From the IMG/VR virus record IMGVR_UViG_3300042936_000278, positions 1 to 20,978 of that record: a stretch of DNA of 20,978 bases, one strand, 5' to 3'. Under the pieces are notes generated by a model. It did no database searches and had not been told where the DNA came from. It saw nothing but the letters and a program-made list of their open reading frames with translations. Origin of the DNA: a virus. The position numbers and the translations under genes were made by a program. How positions within the stretch are numbered: the first letter of the stretch is position 1; every line of letters starts with the position of its first letter. Below, in pieces: positions 7,666-15,170 of this stretch.

Positions 7666-8382
7666 ATGAAAAGCGAAGAATTATTTGATAAGGTGTATTA
7701 CTACACGGATGTTATAAAGGAGCCTAAAAAGCTTGTTGATTTAATCGAATCAACAGAATCTGATAAATACTCAAGCTTCATCACCCCCTGGGAAGAGTGG
7801 GGTGCATGTAGTGGACAAATGTACATTTATGGATCACACAAAAGAATAAAGTGTTTGTCTTCTGAAGATATAGAAAAAAATATATCCGAAGATGTTATAG
7901 ATGATTGCAACTATATTTTCAATGAGATATTTGATGGTATGAAAAATGTCTGTGAAGATTATGCTTCAAAAATCGGTGATGATGCTGAGATAATTTTAAT
8001 GACAGATACAGCAATTAAGAAATACATGCCTGGAACTTTTATGGGATCCCACTTTGATCAGCAGGAGGGGGATAGAAGACTTAGGTATTCTATGGTAATG
8101 TATTTAAATGATGATTACGAAGGCGGAGAAATATCTTTTAATGTAAAAGATGGAGTATTGACTTCTACAGATGATGCCGCTGCAGAAGATTTTGATAGCC
8201 CACTTAATCATGATAGAATTATGTTTCACGTTAAGCCGAAGGCTGGAAGCGTAATAATCTTTCCTTCAACAGATCCATATAGTCATACAGCACACCTTAT
8301 AAAAGGCGGATCTAAGTATATGGTCCCTTCGTTTTGGCTTAACACTGGTAAATTCGTAGATGGCGTTTTTATTCCAAACTAG
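7666..8382 (+). CDS. 2OG-Fe(II) oxygenase 6
   Basis: This 238-residue tandem paralogue of the preceding oxygenase has His129 and Asp131 (GSHFDQQEGD), His207 (YSHTAHLI) and Lys217 (SKYMVPSFW). The core strand is MYLNDDYEGGEISF, then DGVLTST and VKPKAGSVIIFPS. All catalytic positions are present, so it should be active. Unlike the other joints in the cassette, it does not overlap its upstream neighbour: a 45-base gap holds a promoter-like element and a strong Shine-Dalgarno. The gap to the next gene is 12 bases. Confidence 0.92.
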   Translation: MKSEELFDKVYYYTDVIKEPKKLVDLIESTESDKYSSFITPWEEWGACSGQMYIYGSHKRIKCLSSEDIEKNISEDVIDDCNYIFNEIFDGMKNVCEDYASKIGDDAEIILMTDTAIKKYMPGTFMGSHFDQQEGDRRLRYSMVMYLNDDYEGGEISFNVKDGVLTSTDDAAAEDFDSPLNHDRIMFHVKPKAGSVIIFPSTDPYSHTAHLIKGGSKYMVPSFWLNTGKFVDGVFIPN

Positions 8383-8394
8383 AAAGAGTTAATT

Positions 8395-8940
8395 ATGGCA
8401 ATGTACGTTTTTCAAGAAATTGCACCAAAGACATTTTATTTTACATATTGTCTTCAAGAGATTGGGAACTATATAAGCTTCCTTGAAGAAAGCGAAAAGA
8501 ATCCAAGTAATTTAATTAGTCAGTGGCAAGACACAGAGTATGGATATGAGAAGAAGGTATCTTCTGATTTTTCTAACGAGTCTGGTCCAGTAGACACTCG
8601 TAGCCTTTTTATTATTAATAACTTGAAGGCGACATTCCATCACTGTTTTAGTCAGTATAAGATATTTAACAATATAGAAGAAGAAGTTAATCTAAGCACC
8701 GACTATTTTGTAAGAAAACATAATGAAGGACAAGTAAAAAATAATTGTGGAGCAAAGGGCAAGTATACTGCTAGACTATATATTAACGATTCTTTTTCTG
8801 GTGGAGAAATTTCAATACCTGGAAAGCCTAAGTTTAAGCCAGAGGCAGGCAGCATAATTATCTCTCCATCAGATGTACAGGTGACAGCAGAACCAGCAAA
8901 TGGTAATTCAAGATACATTGCAATAGGTCATTGGGTTTAA
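8395..8940 (+). CDS. Degenerate 2OG-oxygenase-like protein lacking iron ligands
   Basis: This 181-residue protein aligns by eye with the oxygenases at its C-terminal half: LYINDSFSGGEISI for the core strand, then FKPEAGSIIISPS and SRYIAIGHW. The catalytic residues are missing. Where neighbours have HxD it reads QVKNNCGAKG, and where they have SHTAH it reads QVTAEP (Val163 in place of the His). Only Arg173, the 2-oxoglutarate-type Arg/Lys, remains. The frame is intact from start to stop and AAAGAG precedes the ATG, so this looks like a maintained pseudoenzyme, not a decayed gene. Possible roles are a regulatory subunit or a substrate-binding partner of the active enzymes (inference). Confidence 0.75.
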   Translation: MAMYVFQEIAPKTFYFTYCLQEIGNYISFLEESEKNPSNLISQWQDTEYGYEKKVSSDFSNESGPVDTRSLFIINNLKATFHHCFSQYKIFNNIEEEVNLSTDYFVRKHNEGQVKNNCGAKGKYTARLYINDSFSGGEISIPGKPKFKPEAGSIIISPSDVQVTAEPANGNSRYIAIGHWV

Positions 8941-8950
8941 TTCCCACCCT

Positions 8951-8966
8951 CTGATATAATTAAAAG
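8951..8966 (+). promoter_or_regulatory. Extended -10 promoter giving a leaderless start
   Basis: TGATATAAT at 8952-8960 is an extended -10 with a perfect TATAAT (8955-8960), and the ATG follows at 8967. Transcription would start at or next to the ATG. No Shine-Dalgarno is present in the preceding 20 bases. Confidence 0.6.
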
Positions 8967-10727
8967 ATGTCATACTACCTAGATGTAATAAAAGATTCTC
9001 CGATTGGCTTGTGGAAGTTAGATGAGCTTTCTGGGTCTATTGCTTATGATATTTCTGGTTGCGACAATCATGCATCTTACGTAGGTCAGATAGTTAAATT
9101 TGGAATGCCAATCGTATCGGGTGGAAACCATTCAAATAAAATTGATAGTTCTAATTATATACAGTTTACTATATCAAAAGACTTTTCTGGGACAAATGGA
9201 ACTGGAGGATTTGCAACATCGGATACTTACGATAATGATTTCTCCCTTGAAGCATGGATTCATCCCAAAACATTAACATCTCTTACGCCAATTTTAGCAG
9301 ATTCTTCTGGGATTGGATTATATTGGGATAACGGAAATGTTGTATTTAAATTAGAATCCGAAAGAATTGATTATTCTGTGCCTAATCCAAATAGAGTTAT
9401 TCATGTCGTTGGAGTTTACTCTATAAGATCAATGAGTCTTTATGTAGATGGGCTACTTGTAGCAACGCAAAGTGTATCTAATAAATTTACAAATACCAGC
9501 GTTACTCTTTTATCTGGACCGACTACTGCTGGTCAATATTTCTTAATCGACAGTCCAGCTGTGTACAGGTACGCCTTGTCTAACAAATCTATATCTTCAC
9601 ACTATAATAATTTGTTTTTAGACAAAGATGAGCAAATTGTTGTCCCAGATTTTGGTCAGCTACTTGTTGTTTCAGAAAAACATTACAATCCAGAAACAGA
9701 ATATCTTTATCCAGAAAGAGAAAGTTGGAGGTCCCTATCTTTTGATAGTACCAACCTTTCTTACAATGAAAAAAATAATAGTTTATGCTTAAGCTCTGGA
9801 TCTTCTGGAGAAATGATAAAAGTTTTAGGTTTAAATATTATAAAGCCTTATGTGTCTTCAAAGATTGATTGGGTTGCCTCTACTGGAGTTTCTATTTATG
9901 TTTCAGATGTTTCTGAGGCTGGGCCATGGAGCATATGTACAAATGGATCCTCTATACCAGGATTTACACAAGGGTCTAACTTTTCTACAAAAAAAATTCT
10001 ATATTTTAAAATTCAATTTGCTTCTTCAAATTTAAATATTTATATGCCAGAGTTATACTCCTTAAAAATTTCTTTTTACAATGAGAAAAAGGTGTTTGCA
10101 CATAATGGGGGCAATATCCTATCGGTGCCACAGCCAACATCTGGATCCACTTGGGATGTAGATTTGTCAAGCAATAGCTATCCAGTAAGAACTAAAAATT
10201 ATTATAATGGAGTTAGGCCTAAATCCTCAGTGTTTTGCGTAAGCTTATCAGAAGAAGCAAAAAGCTTAGAGATGATATTTACCCCCAAGTCCCTGTCTAG
10301 CGGATTTCTTTTATTTAATAAAACTGGTCTAGTTGAAACCTACCTATCCTGGTCGGCTAACGGCGACATAACAAAATCAAATATTAGTAGCATATATATA
10401 AATGGGCAAGATATATCCTCAGCAACTAACATTTCTTCTTATCTATATTTAGATGATCCAAACTATATATTTATTAAGGCCTCCTCTTTGTTTTCTGGAG
10501 AATTATGGTTAAACGGCAAACAATTATTAGGGGTAAGGTCTGGAGTTCTAGACGACAACTTATACCAAAATATTGCCACCTATCTGTCAGACACGATCAA
10601 CCCATCTGAGCATTATAATCTTTATATTGGAAAATCAGCAGCAATTGGCCAGGGTTCGTCTATATCGATGACAGAAGAGTCTGTTTCTACGTACTCTAGA
10701 GACAGGGTTGTGTTCCAAATCATATAA
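8967..10727 (+). CDS. LamG / concanavalin-like lectin virion protein
   Basis: In this 586-residue protein, residues about 1-220 match the laminin-G-3 / concanavalin A-like jelly roll: IGLWKLDELSGS, ANNHA-like CDNHASYVG, FSLEAWIHPKT, then VVGVYSIRSMSLYVDG and a closing VYRYALSNKSISSHY. These domains bind carbohydrate or cell surfaces and are frequent in phage tail and capsid appendages. The middle (about 230-400) is a beta-rich region without a family I recognise. The C-terminal part (about 420-580) again has jelly-roll-like strands (GELWLNGKQLL, YNLYIGKSAAIG), so a second lectin-like domain is possible. No signal peptide is seen, consistent with a virion component. Its own promoter separates it from the oxygenases. 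Confidence 0.75.
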   Translation: MSYYLDVIKDSPIGLWKLDELSGSIAYDISGCDNHASYVGQIVKFGMPIVSGGNHSNKIDSSNYIQFTISKDFSGTNGTGGFATSDTYDNDFSLEAWIHPKTLTSLTPILADSSGIGLYWDNGNVVFKLESERIDYSVPNPNRVIHVVGVYSIRSMSLYVDGLLVATQSVSNKFTNTSVTLLSGPTTAGQYFLIDSPAVYRYALSNKSISSHYNNLFLDKDEQIVVPDFGQLLVVSEKHYNPETEYLYPERESWRSLSFDSTNLSYNEKNNSLCLSSGSSGEMIKVLGLNIIKPYVSSKIDWVASTGVSIYVSDVSEAGPWSICTNGSSIPGFTQGSNFSTKKILYFKIQFASSNLNIYMPELYSLKISFYNEKKVFAHNGGNILSVPQPTSGSTWDVDLSSNSYPVRTKNYYNGVRPKSSVFCVSLSEEAKSLEMIFTPKSLSSGFLLFNKTGLVETYLSWSANGDITKSNISSIYINGQDISSATNISSYLYLDDPNYIFIKASSLFSGELWLNGKQLLGVRSGVLDDNLYQNIATYLSDTINPSEHYNLYIGKSAAIGQGSSISMTEESVSTYSRDRVVFQII

Positions 10728-10750
10728 TTTTGTCAGGCTAGATGACAAAA
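10728..10750. repeat. 8-bp inverted repeat after the LamG gene
   Basis: TTTTGTCA (10728-10735) and TGACAAAA (10743-10750) form an 8-bp stem with a 7-base loop, starting at the base after the stop codon. It may be a weak terminator or 3'-end hairpin. It has no G+C-rich core and no following T run. Confidence 0.4.
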
Positions 10751-10810
10751 AGCTGGACTTATGTCTACAAAGATGGTAAAATAATTAACTATGGATATAA
10801 AAAGAATTAA
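10742..10810 (+). CDS. Possible 22-residue peptide
   Basis: An ATG at 10742 opens a short frame reading MTKSWTYVYKDGKIINYG and four more residues to a TAA at 10808-10810. The composition looks protein-like (W-T-Y-V-Y-K-D-G-K). However, it overlaps the start of the next gene by 20 bases, has only a weak AGG upstream, and its codons coincide with the presumed -10 box. It could be a small peptide, a relic, or chance. Confidence 0.2.
   Translation: MTKSWTYVYKDGKIINYGYKKN
10774..10790 (+). promoter_or_regulatory. Extended -10 promoter, leaderless start
   Basis: TGGTAAAAT at 10774-10782 is an extended -10 with hexamer TAAAAT (10777-10782). The ATG at 10791 lies eight bases later, where transcription would begin. 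No Shine-Dalgarno is visible. Confidence 0.5.
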
Positions 10811-11135
10811 TGCTCAAATGAAGTCTGGTGAAACCAGGCTTGGGGTTTATGTATGGGAAATGCCTGACGGACGTTGGGTTGGCGACGAAGACAATAACTT
10901 TTTATCCATACAATCAATGATAGGTAATAAAGAGAGAATTGCCCTTTTAGCTTCAGCTGTAGCACACTATGGAATTGATGTTGGTCAGCCTAAGTTTATT
11001 GAAGGAAGCCGACAAATTGATGAAGAAGAATTCGAGTACCAAAAGCAAAGATTAAGATGGGGATTGACTCCAGATCCATTAGACATTGGTGTTCATAAAG
11101 AAGAGATGGCTAGACTGAATGGTGGTAAAAAATGA
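10791..11135 (+). CDS. Conserved small protein upstream of the portal, unknown function
   Basis: I do not recognise a family for this 114-residue soluble protein. It starts MDIKRINAQMKSGETRLGVYVWEMPDGRWVGDED, continues with a helix (KERIALLASAVAHYG) and ends in a charged segment with PDPLD. Its last bases overlap the portal ATG as ATGA, so the two are probably made together. The slot just before the portal usually holds the large terminase, which is absent here: the protein is far too short and has no Walker A or nuclease motif. A head-assembly or packaging accessory role is only a positional guess. The start is apparently leaderless. Confidence 0.7.
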   Translation: MDIKRINAQMKSGETRLGVYVWEMPDGRWVGDEDNNFLSIQSMIGNKERIALLASAVAHYGIDVGQPKFIEGSRQIDEEEFEYQKQRLRWGLTPDPLDIGVHKEEMARLNGGKK

Positions 11136-12712
11136 AAGAATATGAAGAGAATTTAGTTTCTAACAATGTAGAGATATCTAATGTTGCGGATTGGATGAGA
11201 TTTAGCAATCCTACAACACAAAAATCTGACGACTTGTTTGATATAGATGCCGAAGAAGTTTTAAAGCTATCGGGCCTTGGGGCATCATTTAGAAGAAAAG
11301 TATCTAGAGATATTCAGAAAGCATTTACTGGTAAAGATGGATCTGTAAGCCAGCAACTTCAGCACCAACAAGCAGTTAGCGGATACGCGACCTTTGACTT
11401 AATTCAGCCAGAATACAACCTTGACTATTTGTCAACAATTTATGAAATTTCTCCATATAACTATGCAGCCATAAATGCAAAAGTTGCAAATATTGTCGGA
11501 CTAGGATTTGATTTTATCGAGTCAAAAAAGACAACAGATGCACTAGACGAAATTACCGATGAGAAGCAATTAGAAAGAGCACGTAAAAAGCTAAATAGAA
11601 TTAAGCAAGACTTGCACAGATGGCTTGAAGATTGCAATGAAGATGAAACTTTCAAGGAAACTCTTATCAAGTTCTACACCGACATAGAGGCTACTGGTAA
11701 TGGCTATCTGGAGGTCGGTAGAACGACAACTGGTAAGATTGGGTACATCGGCCATATCCCTTCAAAGACAATGCGTGTAAGACGCCTTAGAGACGGTTTT
11801 ATACAGCTTCTTTATGGCAAGGCGGTATACTTTAGAAACTTCGGGGACACAGAAACAATAAACCCTATAGCAGGTCAAGAAGATAGACCTAATGAAATTA
11901 TTCACTTGAAGAAGTACACCCCAAAGAATAACTATTACGGAATCCCAGATATTATTGCTGCACAAAATGCAATGGCTGGAAATGAATTTGCTGGTAAATA
12001 TAACCTAGACTATTTTGAAAATAAGGCAGTCCCACGATATATCATTACAGTTAAGGGAGCAAAGCTTTCTACAGAATCTGAAAGAAAACTACTTGAATTT
12101 TTCCAGGTTGGGCTAAAGGGCAAAAACCACAGATCTTTGTATATCCCTCTGCCACCAGACTCTCCAGACTCAAAAACTGAATTTAAAATGGAGCCAATTG
12201 AGGCAGGAGCGCAAGAAGGCTCATTTGAAAAATATAGAAATTCAAATAGAGATGAAATCCTAATGGCTCATAGAGTTCCAATTAATAAAATTGGAACTCC
12301 AGCTGGAATAAACTTAGCCGCAGCTAGAGATGCAGACAAGACATTTAAGGAGCAGGTTTGCCTTCCAGCACAACAAAATCTAGAAAAGAAATTAAATAAA
12401 ATAATTCAAGAAATGACTGATGCCTTGGAGCTTAAGTTCAACGAGCTTTCCTTGACCGATGCAGATACTCAGTCTAAGATCGATGAAAGATATCTTAGAT
12501 TCCAGGTAATTACTCCAAATGAAATTAGGGTAAGAATGGGAATGGTTCCAAGAGAAGGCGGGGATGTCCCAGTAGATCTTGCAGCCCAAGCAGCCGAAGT
12601 TAAGGCTCAGGCAAATCAAAGCAGAGCTCGTGACCAAGAAAGGTCAGCAAATTCTCCAGATAAATCGGGTGAAGGCAGAAATGCTAAGGGAGATGGAAGA
12701 CAAGTCAACTAG
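11132..12712 (+). CDS. Portal protein (PBSX type)
   Basis: This 526-residue portal would form the dodecameric ring at one capsid vertex through which DNA is packaged and ejected. Recognisable stretches are ISPYNYAAINAKVANIVG, the clamp-like FIESKK...LHRWLEDCNED region, YYGIPDIIAAQNAMAGNEFA followed by YFENKAVPRYIITVKG, FFQVGLKGKNHRSLYIPLP, and MAHRVPINKIGTPAG. This order matches PBSX-family portals. The C-terminus (about residues 480-526) is a charged, disordered tail rich in Ala, Arg, Ser and Gly. Length is in the usual range. It begins on the ATGA overlap with the preceding gene and stops at 12710-12712, followed by a protease transcribed from its own promoter. Confidence 0.93.
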   Translation: MKEYEENLVSNNVEISNVADWMRFSNPTTQKSDDLFDIDAEEVLKLSGLGASFRRKVSRDIQKAFTGKDGSVSQQLQHQQAVSGYATFDLIQPEYNLDYLSTIYEISPYNYAAINAKVANIVGLGFDFIESKKTTDALDEITDEKQLERARKKLNRIKQDLHRWLEDCNEDETFKETLIKFYTDIEATGNGYLEVGRTTTGKIGYIGHIPSKTMRVRRLRDGFIQLLYGKAVYFRNFGDTETINPIAGQEDRPNEIIHLKKYTPKNNYYGIPDIIAAQNAMAGNEFAGKYNLDYFENKAVPRYIITVKGAKLSTESERKLLEFFQVGLKGKNHRSLYIPLPPDSPDSKTEFKMEPIEAGAQEGSFEKYRNSNRDEILMAHRVPINKIGTPAGINLAAARDADKTFKEQVCLPAQQNLEKKLNKIIQEMTDALELKFNELSLTDADTQSKIDERYLRFQVITPNEIRVRMGMVPREGGDVPVDLAAQAAEVKAQANQSRARDQERSANSPDKSGEGRNAKGDGRQVN

Positions 12713-12740
12713 TCCTACTCAACTAGTTATTTGCCTTTTG
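12707..12740 (+). terminator. Weak hairpin at the portal stop codon
   Basis: AACTAGT (12707-12713) can pair with ACTAGTT (12722-12728) over an 8-base loop, followed by the pyrimidine-rich ATTTGCCTTTT. The stem is short and AT-rich, and its first arm contains the stop codon. It may attenuate read-through into the protease promoter. Confidence 0.35.
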
Positions 12741-12768
12741 ATACAACAATCTCTATAATATATAACAT
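12731..12768 (+). promoter_or_regulatory. Promoter giving a leaderless protease transcript
   Basis: TTGCCT at 12731-12736 and TATAAT at 12754-12759 are separated by 17 bases, a good -35/-10 arrangement. The ATG at 12769 lies nine bases after the -10, about where transcription should start. No Shine-Dalgarno is present. Confidence 0.6.
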
Positions 12769-14082
12769 ATGATCATAGAAAAGTCACATTGGTCTTCTAA
12801 TGGAAATGCTATTAATTTATCAGTTCCTTTTACGAAGGTCAACAGAGAAAAAAGAACAGTCTCAGGTTTTGCAACATTAGATAACCTGGATCAGACTGGT
12901 GATGTCGTTACCCAAGAAGCTAGCATGAAAGCGTTTGAAAGCTTTAGAGGTAATCTAAGAGAGATGCATCAACCTCTTGCAGTTGGTAAGGTTGCATCAT
13001 TCAGACCAGAAACCTTTTATGATCCAACAACAAAAGAGTTTTACAATGGAGTTTATGTAGACGCTTATATCTCAAAAGGCGCACAAGACACATGGGAAAA
13101 AGTTTTGGACGGGACCTTAACAGGATTTTCAATCGGCGGAAAGATTCTTGATTCAGAAAACGAAGTAAACAAATCAACAGGAGCATCAGTAAGATTTATT
13201 AAAGATTACGCACTAGTTGAATTATCAATCGTTGATTCACCAGCAAATGAACTATGTAACATTCTATCTATTGAAAAAGTAAACGGACAAATGATTTTTA
13301 AAGGCATCGCAGCAGATGTTAAAATGGAAAATATTTTTTATTGTGCAGATAGTGATTCTGTTTTTATGTCAACAGAATCAGAATACCTTTCTCCAGTTAC
13401 TGGTAAAAAAACAGAACTAATTGGATGGGTAGAATCAAACGACGTAAACAAAGCAAAAGAAATAGAGAAGATTCTTGATTCACGTAGATCAAGATTGCAA
13501 ACATTGCCTGACAACACAAACATAAATATGGCAATTGCAGAAGGAGGAAATGAAGTGGAAAAGCTTAATGTAACAGAAGCAACTCCAGTAGTAGAAGAAG
13601 CAGTTGTAGAAACACCTGCAGAAATTATTGAAGAAGTTGCACCAGTAGAACAAGAGTCTGCTGAAGTTGTAGCTGAAGTAACTTCTGCCGAAGTTCTGGA
13701 AAAATCAGCAGAACTAACAGAACAGGAATCACCTGACTTTGTTAAGATGCTAGGCGACCTTAAGGGTTTCTTCTCAGAGACTTTGGAAAAGGCCTCTGAG
13801 GCAAACGCTGCTCAGGTTTCAACAATCAAGGAGACAGTCGAAGCTTTTAGCAAGAATGTTGATTTGAGAATTTCAGAATTAGCAGAGAAGCACACAGAAC
13901 TCTCAACAGCAGTTGATTCAATTAAGTCCATCATGGACACAGTTGAAAAAAGAGTAGACGCAGTAGAATCAGACACTGCAATTAAGAAGTCCTCTGACCT
14001 TGGCGGGTCAACAGGAGTAACAATCAAAAAATCAAAATGGAACGGCACTTTCCTCGGTTCCGTTAGCGAATTAACAAAATAA
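12769..14082 (+). CDS. Prohead protease with C-terminal scaffold
   Basis: This 437-residue protein has an XkdF/HK97-like prohead serine protease at residues about 1-165: VNREKRTVSGFATLDN, the catalytic His67 in LREMHQ, Ser121 in LTGFSIGG, and ELSIVDSPAN. It matures the capsid by cutting scaffold after assembly. Residues about 165-250 form an extra small domain (IFYCADSDSVFMSTESEY, then WVESNDVNKAKEIEKIL). Residues about 265-320 are a Val/Glu-rich acidic linker, and about 325-410 are predicted coiled coil, as in scaffolding proteins. The end KSKWNGTFLGSVSELTK is conserved-looking and may bind the shell. The start is apparently leaderless. An internal Shine-Dalgarno would also yield the scaffold part alone. 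The major capsid protein has no obvious N-terminal scaffold domain, which fits this. Confidence 0.9.
   Translation: MIIEKSHWSSNGNAINLSVPFTKVNREKRTVSGFATLDNLDQTGDVVTQEASMKAFESFRGNLREMHQPLAVGKVASFRPETFYDPTTKEFYNGVYVDAYISKGAQDTWEKVLDGTLTGFSIGGKILDSENEVNKSTGASVRFIKDYALVELSIVDSPANELCNILSIEKVNGQMIFKGIAADVKMENIFYCADSDSVFMSTESEYLSPVTGKKTELIGWVESNDVNKAKEIEKILDSRRSRLQTLPDNTNINMAIAEGGNEVEKLNVTEATPVVEEAVVETPAEIIEEVAPVEQESAEVVAEVTSAEVLEKSAELTEQESPDFVKMLGDLKGFFSETLEKASEANAAQVSTIKETVEAFSKNVDLRISELAEKHTELSTAVDSIKSIMDTVEKRVDAVESDTAIKKSSDLGGSTGVTIKKSKWNGTFLGSVSELTK
13541..13547 (+). promoter_or_regulatory. Internal Shine-Dalgarno for nested scaffold
   Basis: AAGGAGG lies inside the protease gene, seven bases before an in-frame GTG at 13555. 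The nearer ATG at 13550 is out of frame and reaches a stop within eight codons. The parent gene has no Shine-Dalgarno of its own, which makes this perfect one stand out. Confidence 0.6.
13555..14082 (+). CDS. Nested in-frame scaffolding protein
   Basis: Starting at the GTG corresponding to residue 263 of the protease gene, this frame gives a 175-residue acidic protein with the Val/Glu-rich linker, the coiled coil and the C-terminal KWNGTFLGSVSELTK, without the protease. This is the classic arrangement of lambda C/Nu3, where the scaffold is made in excess from an internal start in the protease gene. The support is positional (a perfect Shine-Dalgarno with 7-base spacing) and structural (the start falls at the domain boundary). 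GTG is a common start in Actinobacteria. Expression is inferred, not shown. Confidence 0.55.
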   Translation: MEKLNVTEATPVVEEAVVETPAEIIEEVAPVEQESAEVVAEVTSAEVLEKSAELTEQESPDFVKMLGDLKGFFSETLEKASEANAAQVSTIKETVEAFSKNVDLRISELAEKHTELSTAVDSIKSIMDTVEKRVDAVESDTAIKKSSDLGGSTGVTIKKSKWNGTFLGSVSELTK

Positions 14083-14100
14083 GGGTATGGTGAAAAACTA

Positions 14101-15150
14101 ATGAGTAATGAACTATTAGCAAAAGCAGCTGAAGCAGGCACAACACTAACAGGTGGAATGACTGGCGCAGCAAACCCTACCGACGGAATTCACGTAGGTT
14201 CCGAGGGTAAGGGAGGCTTGCTCAATCCTGAGCAATCCGCAAGATTCCTCGATTACATGTTCGATGCAACAGTAATCGGTAAGGTAGCACGTACAGTTCG
14301 AATGAGAGCTGACACTACAGAGATTGATCGTATTGGCGTCGGTGAGAAGCTTATGAAGCTTGCAGCTGAAGCAGAGAACACTGGCACAAATGCAGCCGTA
14401 CAGTTCTCAAAGATTTCTCTCACAACAAAGAAGCTTCGCCTAGATTGGGAGCTTTCAACTGAGTCTCTAGAAGACAACATTGAAGGTGCAGATCTAGAAG
14501 ATCACATCGCAAGACTTATGGCAACACAGGCTGGTAACGACCTTGAGGACGTAGTTCTTAACGGTAACACAGCTCTAACTGGAGATGCACTTTATAAGTC
14601 ATTCGACGGTGTTGTTAAGATTGCAAAGGCAAACGGCCACGTAGTAGCTGGAGCGGGTGCAGTAATTTCCCGTGACATCTTCAATAAGGCTCTTAAGGCA
14701 ATGCCACGTAAGTACAAGCAGCGTCGTCCAGACCTACGCTTCCTTGCAGGCTCAAACCTAATTCAAGACTACTTGTACTCAACATCACAGAACATCCAGA
14801 ACGTCAACCCACAAGATATTGCTTCAAGCATTATCCGTGGTGACCAGGGTGGTCTAGGTGGTCCAGCAGGGTATGTAGCACCATTCGCATTTGGTATTCC
14901 AATTGTTGAAGTTCCGCTACTAAAAGAAACTCAGACTGGTTCATATGCAACACCAACAGGAGAGCACGGAGACGTCCACTTGACATTCCCAAATAACGTT
15001 GTTATTGGTATCAAGCGTGATGTAACTGTTTACCGCTTCTTCTGGCCAAAGAAGGACTCAATCGAATATACAATGTATACTCGTGTTGGTACCCAAATTG
15101 AGCAGGCAGATGCATGGGTAGTCGTAAAAGACGTTAAGGTTGCTTCTTAA
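14101..15150 (+). CDS. Major capsid protein (HK97 fold)
   Basis: This 349-residue protein assembles the icosahedral shell. Features typical of HK97-fold capsid proteins are the N-terminal GGLLNPEQSARFLDYMFDAT, the spine-helix-like DLEDHIARLMATQAGNDLEDVVLNG, and the A-domain strands ending in VVIGIKRDVTVYRFFWPKKDSIEY and ADAWVVVKDVKV. It sits directly after the protease-scaffold gene and is followed by a strong terminator, as expected for an abundant product. Codon use differs from neighbours: 13 of 16 Arg codons are CGN (mostly CGT), while the oxygenases use AGA. This is consistent with selection for fast translation. No delta-type scaffold domain is seen at the N-terminus. Confidence 0.95.
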   Translation: MSNELLAKAAEAGTTLTGGMTGAANPTDGIHVGSEGKGGLLNPEQSARFLDYMFDATVIGKVARTVRMRADTTEIDRIGVGEKLMKLAAEAENTGTNAAVQFSKISLTTKKLRLDWELSTESLEDNIEGADLEDHIARLMATQAGNDLEDVVLNGNTALTGDALYKSFDGVVKIAKANGHVVAGAGAVISRDIFNKALKAMPRKYKQRRPDLRFLAGSNLIQDYLYSTSQNIQNVNPQDIASSIIRGDQGGLGGPAGYVAPFAFGIPIVEVPLLKETQTGSYATPTGEHGDVHLTFPNNVVIGIKRDVTVYRFFWPKKDSIEYTMYTRVGTQIEQADAWVVVKDVKVAS

Positions 15151-15170
15151 TTTAAGAAATAACTTGCTGG

